In this document: positions 1 through 9,147 of the stretch, in pieces
How the letters are laid out: each line of letters begins with the position of its first letter
How positions within the stretch are numbered: position 1 is the first letter of the stretch
NCBI GenBank assembly: GCA_040775095.1
Contig: JAXGTD010000009.1
Coordinates: 1 to 58,892, forward strand
DNA: 58,892 nt
Origin: JAXGTD01 sp040775095
GTDB taxonomy: Bacteria; Pseudomonadota; Gammaproteobacteria; Chromatiales; Chromatiaceae
Direction of reading: 5' to 3'
Position numbers and translations under genes: made by a program
Notes under the pieces: model-generated
What the model was told of the DNA's origin: nothing
What the model saw: the letters and a program-made list of their open reading frames with translations, nothing else
Databases searched by the model: none

Positions 1-580
1 CTTGCAGCAGCAGGCCATAGTCGCGTCGTCCGCGGGCGAGGAATCCCCCCAGTCCGATCAGCCCGAGGCCGGCCGCGCCGATCCCTGCCAGGCGCATCTG
101 GGGCGTGAAGACCAGGATGTCGCGCTCGACCGCGTACTTGATCAGAAAGGCGACGCCGAAGAAGAGGACGAGAATGCCGACGCGAAGAAAGAGGTTGCCG
201 CTTTGAAGCCATGACACAAGGCGTTCAACCAGCGCGACCCCGGGTGGCGGGGGGCTGGCTGGAGCGGGGACGGGTTGGGCAGAGGCGGCCAGTGCAGAGG
301 CGTTGCTCGCCTGGGGTACGCGCGCGATGGGCCGGGCCATCGGCGGCGCGGGCCGCGCCGGCGAAGGCCCGGTTGGCGCCGCGGGTGCCCCGGGTATCCC
401 ATGGCCTGGCCGGGCCAGCGAGGTCTTCAACGCCTCCAGTGCCGTCTCCAGTCGCCAAAGCGAGCGTTGCATCGCGATGGCCCACCCGAGCAAGAGCCCG
501 ATCAATGGCCAGAGCAGTGGCTCGTTGCGGGTCAGGCCGATCGCAAGGCCGAGGAGGAGTGCGACAACGGTGACGAGCAT
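1..580 (-). CDS. DUF2339 family membrane protein, 5' part only
   Basis: The frame is open from an ATG at 580 to the window edge, giving about 193 N-terminal residues; the C-terminus lies outside. It begins with two hydrophobic stretches (about residues 1-35), then an Ala/Pro-rich linker, then a segment containing LFLRVGILVLFFGVAFLIKY followed by another membrane stretch. That combination is what I know from the start of DUF2339 (COG5373) multi-spanning inner-membrane proteins, whose function is not established. An AGGCGG element lies just upstream of the start. It is on the same strand as the ccm operon, 99 bases after the ccmI stop, so readthrough is possible, but no cytochrome c role is known. 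Confidence 0.75.
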   Translation of the reverse strand, partial: MLVTVVALLLGLAIGLTRNEPLLWPLIGLLLGWAIAMQRSLWRLETALEALKTSLARPGHGIPGAPAAPTGPSPARPAPPMARPIARVPQASNASALAASAQPVPAPASPPPPGVALVERLVSWLQSGNLFLRVGILVLFFGVAFLIKYAVERDILVFTPQMRLAGIGAAGLGLIGLGGFLARGRRDYGLLLQ

Positions 581-679
581 GTCCGCCTACCCGGGGGCAG
601 GTCGATGGACAGGGCGATCAGGGCCGCGGGGCAGGAATGACATCGCGGCGCCAGGCTGGGATCTGGGACCCCGGCGGAC

Positions 680-1999
680 TCAAGGCCTGATGCGGTTGAT
701 CTGGACCGCAACGGATCGGTTGTCGGCCGCCTGGATCGGACCGGTCTCGCCCTCGATATCACCGCTCTGCGGCATGGCCTGTCCGCCGCGCGAGATGCGC
801 GCCCCGACGATCACCTGAGGGAACTTGGACAGTTTCATCGCCGGCATCATCGCCATGCTATCGTCCAGCGTCACCGTGATTGGCAGGTCGGCGACCGTCG
901 CGCGCTGCACCGCCAGCGGCATCGGTGGGCCTGAGGCGGCCTTGGCATAGATGAACAGGGTATCGGACGGGTTGGCACGATCAGCCAGCTCGGGCTCGAG
1001 CGATACCGAGACCTCGATCGCGTCCTGGCCGGTCGTCGCACCGGCCGCGGGTGGCGCGGACCCCGAGGCGCTTGGGTCATCCCCGGCGGGTTCCGGCATC
1101 GATTCCGTCTGCGCGACGCGCACGGTATCGGGCGGCACGCCAGCGCGCTGCTGTGCCTGTGCGATCAGTGAGCGCAACTCGGTGGCCTCGGCGCCATTGG
1201 GGTCGAGCTGTGCCAGCACGGCCTTCCAGGCAACCAATGCGGCGTTGTACTGGCCACGCTGGAACGCCAACACGCCGCTCAGCCAGCGTGCCGACGCGTT
1301 GCCCGGATCGATCTTCAGCGCCTCGGAGATCAGCTCAGCGGGCTTGCCGTCCAGGCGATTGCCATTGTTTGCGGCGAGTGCCTCGGCATAGGCGAGCAGC
1401 ACGTCGACGTTCTCGGGCGCGAGCCCATAGGCGCGCTCCATCGCGTCGAGTGCCTTGTCCGGCTGCTTGATCGCAAAATAGGTGCGCCCGAGCATCAACC
1501 AGCCGTCCAGGTCCTCTGGACGTTGCTCCATACGCTCGGCGAGCCGCTCCACCAGGACCTCCAGCGGCGGCAGGTTCTCTGTTCCGCCGCCGTGGGGTGT
1601 GGTGACGGACCCCGTGGCGCTGGCCTGCAACTGATCGATGATGTGCTGGTTTCCGAGGCCGAGATACAGACCCACCGCGAGGGCTGGTACCGCCAGGGCG
1701 AGCCCCAGTGTCACCCAGCGCGCGCCCCGAAGCGGGGCGCCGGGGTGCACCGCGGTGTCGCCGATGTCATAGAGCAGCTCACGCTCGATGTCGGCCTTGG
1801 CCGCCGCATATTCGGCCGGGTCCAGCTTGCCGGCCGCGAGGTCGGCGTCCAGCTCCGCGAGCTGATCTTTGAACAGTGTCAGGTTGACCTGGTCCTGGTC
1901 GATATCGGCCCCGGCGGCGTGTTTCGAGATCAGCGGCGCGATGACGAACAACACCGCCAGGAACGCCAGCCCGGCGGAAAGGATCCAGAAAATGGTCAT
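680..1999 (-). CDS. ccmI: Cytochrome c maturation protein CcmI (TPR chaperone)
   Basis: 439 residues. The N-terminus has a membrane segment (about 1-25), followed by the Asp/Glu/Leu-rich coiled region typical of CcmI/CycH, and a second hydrophobic segment near residue 100. The middle (about 150-290) reads as tetratricopeptide repeats (LDGWLMLGRTYFAIKQPDKA and following). The C-terminal part is a beta-rich periplasmic domain found in full-length CcmI. In the family CcmI presents apocytochrome c to the CcmF/H ligation complex. It is the last ccm gene and its ATG overlaps the ccmH stop by 4 bases. Confidence 0.93.
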   Translation of the reverse strand: MTIFWILSAGLAFLAVLFVIAPLISKHAAGADIDQDQVNLTLFKDQLAELDADLAAGKLDPAEYAAAKADIERELLYDIGDTAVHPGAPLRGARWVTLGLALAVPALAVGLYLGLGNQHIIDQLQASATGSVTTPHGGGTENLPPLEVLVERLAERMEQRPEDLDGWLMLGRTYFAIKQPDKALDAMERAYGLAPENVDVLLAYAEALAANNGNRLDGKPAELISEALKIDPGNASARWLSGVLAFQRGQYNAALVAWKAVLAQLDPNGAEATELRSLIAQAQQRAGVPPDTVRVAQTESMPEPAGDDPSASGSAPPAAGATTGQDAIEVSVSLEPELADRANPSDTLFIYAKAASGPPMPLAVQRATVADLPITVTLDDSMAMMPAMKLSKFPQVIVGARISRGGQAMPQSGDIEGETGPIQAADNRSVAVQINRIRP

Positions 2000-2484
2000 G
2001 ATGAGGCGTCTCGTTTTTCGCTGTCCGCGGCAAGGAGCGCCTGGAGTCGAAGTCGCTCCTCCTCGTCGAGCTCGGTGTCGGTGCGTGACTTGTTGCGCAG
2101 AATTGCCCGCAGCATGAAGAAGGCAGCGATGCCAATGAGCACGAAGGGCCCGAACCAGAGCATGTAGGTGGATGGCTTGAGCGGCGGATCGTAGAGGACG
2201 AAGTCACCGTAGCGCGCCACCAGGAAGGCCAGGATCTCGTCGTTGGACTGGCCGGCGCGCATCATGTGGTAGACCTCGTTGCGCAGGTCCTCCGCGAGAT
2301 CGGCCTGAGAGGCGGCGAGGGACTCGTTCTGGCACACCAGGCAGCGCAGCTTGCCGATCAGCTCGCGGAACTCGGTCTCCTGGGCGGGGCTGTCGAAGGT
2401 GTATTCCTCCAGTGTGAAGGCGCCCGCCATGCCCCAGGCCAGCAGCCCGAGCGCCAGCAACAGGGTGCGCAGAGATAGTTTCAT
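1996..2484 (-). CDS. ccmH: Cytochrome c maturation protein CcmH
   Basis: 162 residues with a cleavable-looking signal peptide (about 1-22), the thiol motif LRCLVCQN with Cys48 and Cys51, a helical periplasmic domain, and one C-terminal membrane helix (about 108-128). It is the short form, without the fused TPR part of E. coli CcmH, which is supplied here by CcmI. The CXXC pair acts in reduction of the apocytochrome heme-binding cysteines. The stop overlaps ccmI by 4 bases. An 85-base gap separates it from ccmG, the only sizeable gap in the distal half of the operon. Confidence 0.95.
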   Translation of the reverse strand: MKLSLRTLLLALGLLAWGMAGAFTLEEYTFDSPAQETEFRELIGKLRCLVCQNESLAASQADLAEDLRNEVYHMMRAGQSNDEILAFLVARYGDFVLYDPPLKPSTYMLWFGPFVLIGIAAFFMLRAILRNKSRTDTELDEEERLRLQALLAADSEKRDASS

Positions 2485-2569
2485 AATCGTTCTTCAGGAC
2501 TGCATGAGTTAACGCAAACGAGCGCCGAGGTCACCGGCGCCCGTCGGAGATGGGCCTTGGGCGTGCTCC

Positions 2570-3136
2570 TCAGCCTTCTGCCTTGAGCTGGTCGACCAGC
2601 GGCCGCAGGGTCTGCTCCCAGACCGTGCGGTCGATTGGTCCGATGTGCTTGTGCCGGATAATGCCGTGCTGATCGACCACGAAGGTCTCCGGGGCGCCGT
2701 AGACCCCCCAGTTGAGACCGACCTTGTTGTCCGGGTCGTAGCCAATCAGCGCATAGGGGTTACCGGTGTACTGCAACACCTGGAGAGCATCCTGCTTGTC
2801 GTCCTTCCAGTTGAGCCCGATGATCTGGATATCGGGCTCCCGGGAGAGCGCCATCAGCGACTGATGCTCGGCGCGGCACGAGGAGCACCAGGACGCCCAG
2901 ACGTTGACCAGCGAGATCCGGCCGTCGAGGTCGGCGTTGGAGACCTGACGCGACAGGTTGGTCAGGTCTGGCAGCGTAAACGTTGGCGCCGCCTTACCGA
3001 TCAGCGGAGAAGGCACCTCGCGCGGATCCTGGGTCAAGCCCCAGAACAGCAGCCCGGCGAGCCCGATGAATCCAATCAGCGGCAGCAGAAAGCGCATCGG
3101 GCTGCCGCGCCTGGTGTTGGTCTGCCCCATGCTCAT
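2570..3136 (-). CDS. ccmG: Thiol:disulfide interchange protein CcmG/DsbE
   Basis: 188 residues: an N-terminal membrane anchor (about 14-34) and a periplasmic thioredoxin fold. The active site is WCSSC (Cys84, Cys87), where E. coli CcmG has WCPTC; the following RAEH is as expected. The residues between the cysteines tune redox potential, so the Pro to Ser change is notable. CcmG keeps apocytochrome c or CcmH thiols reduced and is itself normally reduced by DsbD, which is also in this window. The start at 3136 overlaps the ccmF stop by 4 bases; ATG codons at 3130 and 3097 are alternatives. Confidence 0.94.
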   Translation of the reverse strand: MSMGQTNTRRGSPMRFLLPLIGFIGLAGLLFWGLTQDPREVPSPLIGKAAPTFTLPDLTNLSRQVSNADLDGRISLVNVWASWCSSCRAEHQSLMALSREPDIQIIGLNWKDDKQDALQVLQYTGNPYALIGYDPDNKVGLNWGVYGAPETFVVDQHGIIRHKHIGPIDRTVWEQTLRPLVDQLKAEG

Positions 3137-5127
3137 GCCCTCGCTGTCGCGGCACCCGCGGGCGCCTTGGCCAAGGCCTTCGCCGTGCGGTAGCGCCGGT
3201 CGCTCACGGCCAACACGCCGCCGAGCGCCATCAGGATTGCGCCCAGCCAGATCCAGCGTACGTATGGCTTGTAGTAGAGACGCAGCGCCCAGTCACCGCC
3301 GCCGACGGACTCGCCGAGGGAGACGTAGATGTCGCGCAGCAGACCCGGATCGATCGCCGCCTCGGTCATCGGCATACCGCCGCCGACGTAGCGGCGCTTC
3401 TCCGGGAAGAGCTCGGCGATCCGCCGCTCGTCCTTGTAGACGAGGAAATGGCCGCGATCGGCCTGGTAGTTGGGCCCGGGTGTCGTTTCGGCGCCGAGGA
3501 ATTCGAAGCGGTATTCGCCCATGGTGTGCGAATCGCCCGGCGACATGCGGACATCTTCCTCGCTCTGGAAGTGCGAAACCATGGTGACGCCGACTACAAA
3601 CACGGCAACCCCGGTATGCGCGACGACCATGCCATAGAAGCTGCGACCGTTGCCGCGCAGGTCCGTCAGCAGGGTTGTGATGCCCTTGCCAACGGCGAGT
3701 CGATGCTTGAGTCGGTCGCGCACGATGATGACGTGCGAGAACAGGATCCAGGACGCCAACGCCACGCCGACAGGTACCCAGAGGAAATGGCCGCTGAACA
3801 CGGGGAGCATCGAGATGACGAGCACCCCGACGCTGAGCGCCAGCGCGACCCAGAGCAGTCGGACCAGGCGCATGGGCTCGTCACGCTTCCAGCGGGTGGC
3901 CGGACCGAACCCCAGGAGAAACGCCAGGAATGGCGCCAGCGCCAGGAACATCTTGTTGAACCACGGGAACCCGACCGAGATCTTGCCGAGATTCAGTGCC
4001 TCGTAGATCAGCGGTGCGAGGGTGCCGAACAGGACCAGTATGGTGAACGCGGCGAACAGCAGATTGTTGGCCAGCAGTGCGCTCTCACGCGAGAGCAGGC
4101 GGAAGCTCCCCCCCTCGGACACGGTTGGCGCACGCCATGCGTAGAGGGTCAGTGAGCCGCCGATCACGATGCACAGAAAGACCAGAATGAATGTGCCGCG
4201 CTCTGGATCGGTGGCAAAGGCATGCACCGAGGTCAGCACGCCGGAGCGTACCAGAAAGGTCCCTAGCAGGCTGAGCGAGAACGCGAAGATCGCGAGCAGC
4301 ACCGTCCAGCTCTTGAACGCGGCGCGCTTCTCCGTGACCGCCAGAGAATGGATCAGCGCGGTACCCACCAGCCAGGGCATCAGTGAGGCGTTCTCGACCG
4401 GGTCCCAGAACCACCAGCCACCCCAGCCGAGCTCGTAGTAGGCCCACCAGGAGCCGAGCGCGATGCCGATGGTGAGGAAGACCCATGCCACCGTGGTCCA
4501 GGGTCGCGACCATCGCGCCCAGGCCGCGTCGAGCTTGCCGCCGATCAGGGCCGCGATCGCAAAGGCGAACGCGACTGAGAAGCCGACGTAGCCCATGTAG
4601 AGCATCGGCGGGTGGATCGCCAGGCCGAAGTCCTGCAGCAATGGATTGAGATCCCGCCCCTCGGGCGGTACCGGGAACAGGCGATCGAATGGATTGGAGG
4701 TCAGCAGCATGAACAGCAGGAACCCGATTGCGATCATGCCCTGCACCGAGATCACCCGGGCGATCACGGCCAGCGGCAGATTCTTGCTGAACGTGGCGAC
4801 CGCGGCGCCCCACGCGGACATCATTAGAGCCCAGAGCAGGATCGACCCCTCGTGGGCTCCCCAGACCGCGGACACCTTGTACATGTCAGGCAGCAGGCTG
4901 TTGGAGTTGGTGGCGACATAGCGCACCGAGAAGTCGCTGGTGAGAAACGCCTCCACCAGGCAGGCGAACGAGATGGCCAGGAAGACGAACTGGCCGTAGG
5001 CCAAGGGTCGCGCCATCGACATCCATGCGCGCGTCCCATTGAGCGAGCCGACAAGCGGAAAGCTGGCCTGGACCAGGGCGATGCACAGGGCCAGGATGAG
5101 TGCGAAGTGACCGAGCTCTGGAATCAT
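3133..5127 (-). CDS. ccmF: Heme lyase CcmF
   Basis: 664 residues, the usual length, with many membrane helices across the protein. The tryptophan-rich WWD heme-handling motif is visible as WGGWWFWDPVENASLMPW in the first half, with conserved histidines in the flanking helices. A large periplasmic domain lies near the C-terminus (about 520-620), followed by a final helix. CcmF takes heme from holo-CcmE and, with CcmH/I, attaches it to the apocytochrome. The gene overlaps ccmE upstream and ccmG downstream by 4 bases each, indicating translational coupling. Confidence 0.97.
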   Translation of the reverse strand: MIPELGHFALILALCIALVQASFPLVGSLNGTRAWMSMARPLAYGQFVFLAISFACLVEAFLTSDFSVRYVATNSNSLLPDMYKVSAVWGAHEGSILLWALMMSAWGAAVATFSKNLPLAVIARVISVQGMIAIGFLLFMLLTSNPFDRLFPVPPEGRDLNPLLQDFGLAIHPPMLYMGYVGFSVAFAFAIAALIGGKLDAAWARWSRPWTTVAWVFLTIGIALGSWWAYYELGWGGWWFWDPVENASLMPWLVGTALIHSLAVTEKRAAFKSWTVLLAIFAFSLSLLGTFLVRSGVLTSVHAFATDPERGTFILVFLCIVIGGSLTLYAWRAPTVSEGGSFRLLSRESALLANNLLFAAFTILVLFGTLAPLIYEALNLGKISVGFPWFNKMFLALAPFLAFLLGFGPATRWKRDEPMRLVRLLWVALALSVGVLVISMLPVFSGHFLWVPVGVALASWILFSHVIIVRDRLKHRLAVGKGITTLLTDLRGNGRSFYGMVVAHTGVAVFVVGVTMVSHFQSEEDVRMSPGDSHTMGEYRFEFLGAETTPGPNYQADRGHFLVYKDERRIAELFPEKRRYVGGGMPMTEAAIDPGLLRDIYVSLGESVGGGDWALRLYYKPYVRWIWLGAILMALGGVLAVSDRRYRTAKALAKAPAGAATARA

Positions 5128-5606
5128 TGGGTTGCTACCTGCTGCGGGACCGAGCCCTTGCTGGCCGCCTTGACAACGCCGTCGACATGCGCCGACTGCA
5201 GTGTCGCCGCGACCTCCGGTGGCACGTACGACTCGTCGTGCTTGGCCAGCACCTCGTCGGCATAGAACACCCCGTCTTCGCCGATGCGCCCCTTCGCGAC
5301 GACACCCTGACCCTCGCCGAACAGGTCGGGCAGGATACCGGTATAGCTGACCGGGATCGTCTCCGCGTTGTCGGTGACGTCGAAGTGCACGGTGAGCCCA
5401 TCGGGCTGCCGCGCGAGCGTGTTCGTCACCACCAGGCCGCCGACGCGAAACACCGCGTCCGTCGGATGCTCATTGGCCATCACCTGCGACGGGCTGAAAA
5501 AATAGGCGATATTGCTCTGCAGCGCGCTCAGCGCCATCGCCGCTGCCGCCCCCACGCCGACGATGGCGAGGCCGACGAACACCAGGCGTTTTTGTCGTGC
5601 TTTCAT
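5124..5606 (-). CDS. ccmE: Periplasmic heme chaperone CcmE
   Basis: 160 residues: an N-terminal membrane anchor (about 8-30) and a periplasmic OB-fold domain. The covalent heme-binding histidine is His123 in LAKHDESYVPP, with Tyr127 as the usual axial ligand. CcmE receives heme from CcmC and the CcmAB ATPase releases holo-CcmE for delivery to CcmF. Both neighbours overlap by 4 bases. Confidence 0.96.
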   Translation of the reverse strand: MKARQKRLVFVGLAIVGVGAAAAMALSALQSNIAYFFSPSQVMANEHPTDAVFRVGGLVVTNTLARQPDGLTVHFDVTDNAETIPVSYTGILPDLFGEGQGVVAKGRIGEDGVFYADEVLAKHDESYVPPEVAATLQSAHVDGVVKAASKGSVPQQVATQ

Positions 5607-5791
5607 CGATGGTCACCTCTTTGAGCCGTGTCCCCGCGTTCCTGAACCCGGAGTAATCGACCGAGCCGGGCGAGAATGGTTCGACGGCTTCGTCGCAATA
5701 ACACAACTTCTGCGATCAGCAGCGCGAGCGCCATGCCGTAGGATCCCCAGACGAAAAAGGCGTAGCCGCCCTGATGAAGGAACTCTGTCAT
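5603..5791 (-). CDS. ccmD: Small membrane protein CcmD
   Basis: 62 residues with a single membrane helix (about 13-34) followed by an Arg-rich cytoplasmic tail, the standard CcmD layout. CcmD stabilises the CcmC-CcmE heme complex and helps release of holo-CcmE. It sits between ccmC and ccmE with ATGA overlaps on both sides, and the position supports the call as much as the sequence. Confidence 0.9.
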   Translation of the reverse strand: MTEFLHQGGYAFFVWGSYGMALALLIAEVVLLRRSRRTILARLGRLLRVQERGDTAQRGDHR

Positions 5792-6546
5792 GGCCTGGAC
5801 TCCCGCTTGACGACATCACGAACCCAGCTGGCGTCCGCCTCCCGCATCAGGATGATGCCGCGCAGACGAGCAAAACTGGTCGCGAATGAGTAGGCCCAGA
5901 AGCCCAGGGTCATGGTCAGCATCGGGATCAGGATGCTGCTGTCGATACTTCCGGGGTCCGAGCGCTGATGCAGTGACGCGCACTGGGTCGGGTCGGGGCA
6001 GTTGATGGACCAGAAGATGATTGGCACCATCACCAGCCCGACGATGGCGAGCAGCGCCGAGGCGCGGTCGGCGCGGCGCGTGTCATCGATCGCCGAGTGC
6101 AGGGCGATGTAACCGATGTAGAGAAAGAACAGGATCAGCTCCGAGGTCAGCCTCGGATCCCAGTCCCAATAGGTGCCCCAGCTTGGACGGCCCCAAAAGG
6201 CCCCGGTCCACAGCGCCAGAAATGTGAAGATGGCCCCGGTGGGGGCCACCGCGTTGGCCATCATGAAGCTCAGCCGGGTATTGAACACCAGGCCGATGGC
6301 CGACCACGCGGCCAGCACCAGATACAGCCACATCGACATCCACGCCGCCCCGACGTGCAGGAAGATGATGCGGTAATACTCCTTCTGCGGGTTGCTGCCG
6401 CCGAGTTGGTCCGGGGTGTGGAAAAAGCCCCAGTACAGCGCGAACAGGACCAGGATCAGCGAGAGTCCGGCCAGCCAGGGGATAAGTCGGCCGGCGACGG
6501 GATAGAACGTCGCGGGGGACGCGAGCTTGAACCAGTTGAGCTTCAT
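5788..6546 (-). CDS. ccmC: Heme handling protein CcmC
   Basis: 252 residues with about six membrane helices. The tryptophan-rich heme motif appears as WGTYWDWDPRLTSELILF, and the flanking conserved His is in FLHVGAAWMSMWLY. CcmC attaches heme to CcmE together with CcmD. The end overlaps ccmD by 4 bases. Upstream, 118 bases separate it from the ccmB stop, the widest gap in the operon. No promoter was identified there. Confidence 0.96.
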   Translation of the reverse strand: MKLNWFKLASPATFYPVAGRLIPWLAGLSLILVLFALYWGFFHTPDQLGGSNPQKEYYRIIFLHVGAAWMSMWLYLVLAAWSAIGLVFNTRLSFMMANAVAPTGAIFTFLALWTGAFWGRPSWGTYWDWDPRLTSELILFFLYIGYIALHSAIDDTRRADRASALLAIVGLVMVPIIFWSINCPDPTQCASLHQRSDPGSIDSSILIPMLTMTLGFWAYSFATSFARLRGIILMREADASWVRDVVKRESRP

Positions 6547-6664
6547 GGTGGTGTCGTTCCGGTTCGGGTGCCGGACTCCCTCCTTGTGGTATGCCTCGCC
6601 GCCGCATGGGACGGGCTGGGCACGATGTCATTGAATGTTCTGGGCCCTTGCCCTGGCGGTGGTC

Positions 6665-7336
6665 TCACTCCGTGGAGATTCGCAGGGCCGCCGCCGCGGC
6701 CAGGGGGGCAAAGACCAGTGCAATCAGCAGGAAAGCGCCAAGCAGATAGAAATAGGGCTGCGTGTCGGCGATTTCGATCATGCTGACCTTGACCGCGCCC
6801 GATCCATAGACGAGCACCGGGATATATAAGGGCAGGATCAGCAACGAGAGCAGGATGCCGCCGCCACGCAGGCCCAATGTCAGTGCCGCGCCGATGGCGC
6901 CGATGAGGCTCAGCACCGGCGTGCCCACCAGCAGAGAGAGCATCATGGTCAGTGTCGCGGCGTCTGGCAACTGATACTGCATCGCCACCAACGGCGCGAT
7001 AATCACCAGCGGCAGCCCCGTCAGCAACCAGTGCGCCACGACCTTTGCGAGCACCAGCAACGAGAGTGGCTGCGCGGTCAGCAGCATCTGCTCGAGCGTT
7101 CCGTCGTCGTAGTCTGCCGCGAACAGCCGTTCCAATGCCAGCATCGAGGCCAGCAGGGCCGCGACCCAGACCACGCCGGGGCCAAGCTCGCGCAACATCT
7201 CTCGCTCTGTTCCCACGCCAAGTGGGAACAGGCTGACGACGATGACGAAAAAAAACAGCGTTGTCAGCACGTCGGTGCGTCGGCGCATCGCGAGCAGAAT
7301 GTCCCGCCCGAGCACGCAAAGAAAAACCTTCAGCAT
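6665..7336 (-). CDS. ccmB: Heme exporter membrane subunit CcmB
   Basis: 223 residues, about six membrane helices, the standard CcmB length when started at the ATG at 7336, which has GAGG about 7 bases upstream. The open frame extends further upstream but would overlap ccmA. CcmB is the permease partner of CcmA; the complex uses ATP to release heme-loaded CcmE. Near its 5' end the message has eight consecutive U residues (DNA 7255-7248) in codons for Phe-Phe-Phe, then a perfect 10-bp hairpin (7231-7207); see findings. Confidence 0.94.
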   Translation of the reverse strand: MLKVFLCVLGRDILLAMRRRTDVLTTLFFFVIVVSLFPLGVGTEREMLRELGPGVVWVAALLASMLALERLFAADYDDGTLEQMLLTAQPLSLLVLAKVVAHWLLTGLPLVIIAPLVAMQYQLPDAATLTMMLSLLVGTPVLSLIGAIGAALTLGLRGGGILLSLLILPLYIPVLVYGSGAVKVSMIEIADTQPYFYLLGAFLLIALVFAPLAAAAALRISTE

Positions 7337-7379
7337 AGCCCCTCGTTCGCGGCGTTCGAGCGTTGGTTCTGCGCGTCGC

Positions 7380-8051
7380 TCATCGGGGCTGCAGTCCGCT
7401 CGCCGCGCGAGGGCCTCCGGCTGGGCCACGCGGGCCGTCCCCGAGGTCCACCCGCTGGATCTCGCCGCGGGTCAGGGCGACCTCCTGATGTGTGGTCAGA
7501 ACCGCCATGCCGTTGGCGGCCACGTGCTCGGCGATCAGTGTCTGCAGCAATTCCACGGCGTCGGTATCCAGTGCCGTGAAAGGTTCGTCCAGGACCCAGA
7601 GTGGCGCCTTGCTCAGGATCAAGCGCGCGAGCGCAACGCGCTTCTTTTGCCCCTGCGACAACATGCGCGTCGGCAGATCCTCGAATCCGGCAAGGCCGAT
7701 GCGCTCGAGCGCGTCGACGATGGCGTCATCGTCGACCGGGTCGCTGTCCAGTCTGGCGGCCACGCGCAGATTCTCCAGGCCGGTCAGGTCCCCCTTGATG
7801 CCGTTCAGGTGACCGAAATAGAGCAGATCCCGATGATAGTCCTCGGCCAGATCCGCGATTCCCTCACCGTGCCAACGAATTTCGCCTGCGTCCACGCGCA
7901 GCAGCCCGCACAACGCGCGCAGCAGCGTCGTCTTGCCGCTGCCATTGCGTCCGCGCACATGTACGAGGGTCTGGGGGGAGACTTGAAAGCTGAGCTCCGA
8001 GAACAGGCGGCGATCGCCACGTCGGCAGGCAAGTCCGGCAACGTCCAGCAT
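7380..8051 (-). CDS. ccmA: Heme exporter ATPase CcmA
   Basis: 223 residues from the ATG at 8051; the longer open frame to 8234 reads as non-coding sequence. ABC motifs are intact: Walker A GRNGSGKTT, signature LSQGQ, Walker B LWVLDEP with the catalytic Glu, and the H-loop THQ. CcmA powers release of holo-CcmE by the CcmABCD complex. It is the first gene of the ccm operon, so the 218-base space to the divergent gene at 8269 should hold the operon promoter; I could not pick a convincing -35/-10. No strong Shine-Dalgarno is visible. Confidence 0.94.
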   Translation of the reverse strand: MLDVAGLACRRGDRRLFSELSFQVSPQTLVHVRGRNGSGKTTLLRALCGLLRVDAGEIRWHGEGIADLAEDYHRDLLYFGHLNGIKGDLTGLENLRVAARLDSDPVDDDAIVDALERIGLAGFEDLPTRMLSQGQKKRVALARLILSKAPLWVLDEPFTALDTDAVELLQTLIAEHVAANGMAVLTTHQEVALTRGEIQRVDLGDGPRGPAGGPRAASGLQPR

Positions 8052-8268
8052 GGGTGATCGGCGTGTCCGAGGGGAGAGGCTACGGGGTGATTCGAGGCGG
8101 GCCGCCGAGTTGGCGGTCGCATTGCAACCACGAACGATAACGGTTGAACGGCCCGCCGACAACTCTTGGGAAGGAGATCTTTGTCGTCGAGGCCCCCACT
8201 CGCGCACCGCTGCCGCTGCAGATCGTGCCGCCAACGGGCATTTTCGGGGATAATGCTGGAAAACCGCG

Positions 8269-8937
8269 ATGTCCCTGTCCTGGAGACCCGTCTTGGAGCC
8301 ATTTTATCTGCTGTTACTGATCGCCGGTCTGGTGAGCGCCGACCTGTTGCATCAGCTGTTTCGAGTCCTGCGTGGGGGCCTTCGGGGTCACCCATTCGAG
8401 CGGCGGTGGCCATTCCTGTCGGCGATCGAGCGACGATGTCTGGTGGCGCTGGAGCAGGCCGCCGGCGGCGACTGCAAGGTCATTGCCAAGACCGCGATGG
8501 CCGCGCTGCTGGTGCCAGAAGCGGGGCTCGGGCGGCGCGTGACCAGGCTGGCGAACGCGGCGCTGCGGGGGCGTCGGCTCGATTTCGTGGTGTGCTCCGG
8601 CGCCGATCTGCATCCCTTGTGCGGGGTGCGGATCGCCAGCGGGAGCAAGCGCCGCGCCCGGCGTCGGGCCGATACCTTTATCGCGCGTGCCTGCGACGCC
8701 GCCGGGCTGCCATGCTTGGAGCTGCCGCGGCAGGAGGGGCCATATGACGTCGGCCTGCTGCGTACTCGGTTACAGGATGCCATCGAGACCGCCGGTGTGA
8801 GCATCGCCGTCGAGCCCGAACCGCCCCGGGTGCACGATCCCGACGAGGAAGTCCTGCTCGCGGGGTTGGCCTCGACAATGCGTGAGCCCGACGAGGTGAC
8901 CGGCCAGGCACCGGTGGCGGCGCGAGGCAGAAAATAG
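8269..8937 (+). CDS. DUF2726 domain protein, membrane-anchored
   Basis: 222 residues: a membrane helix (about 11-31), then a domain beginning FLSAIERRCLVALEQA and containing LDFVVCSGADLHPLCGVRIA, SGSKRRARRRADTFIARACD and AGLPCLELP. This is the DUF2726 pattern, related to restriction-endonuclease-like folds. In many relatives the second strand carries an acidic residue that here appears replaced (CGVRIA where IELDD is common), so catalysis is doubtful. The C-terminus is acidic and probably disordered. The start is chosen by the domain and the helix; GGATAAT at 8248-8254 could be a -10 element. Divergent from ccmA; function unknown. Confidence 0.7.
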   Translation: MSLSWRPVLEPFYLLLLIAGLVSADLLHQLFRVLRGGLRGHPFERRWPFLSAIERRCLVALEQAAGGDCKVIAKTAMAALLVPEAGLGRRVTRLANAALRGRRLDFVVCSGADLHPLCGVRIASGSKRRARRRADTFIARACDAAGLPCLELPRQEGPYDVGLLRTRLQDAIETAGVSIAVEPEPPRVHDPDEEVLLAGLASTMREPDEVTGQAPVAARGRK

Positions 8938-9147
8938 CCCCGGGGTAGGCGCGCTCGCCGGCACCGCGCGATCGGGCTTTACCACGGGTCGGGATGGTCC
9001 CGGGGGCAGCGGTTCGCTCCCTGTCCGGCCACGGGGGTGCCTGGACATGCCGGGCCTTCCGTGGCCCGGACGGGAAACGCTGGTCTGCTCGGTGTCAGCC
9101 AACGTCCGCGGGGTTCCGGGGCATCGACACGCGCAGGTGCTCCGGGG

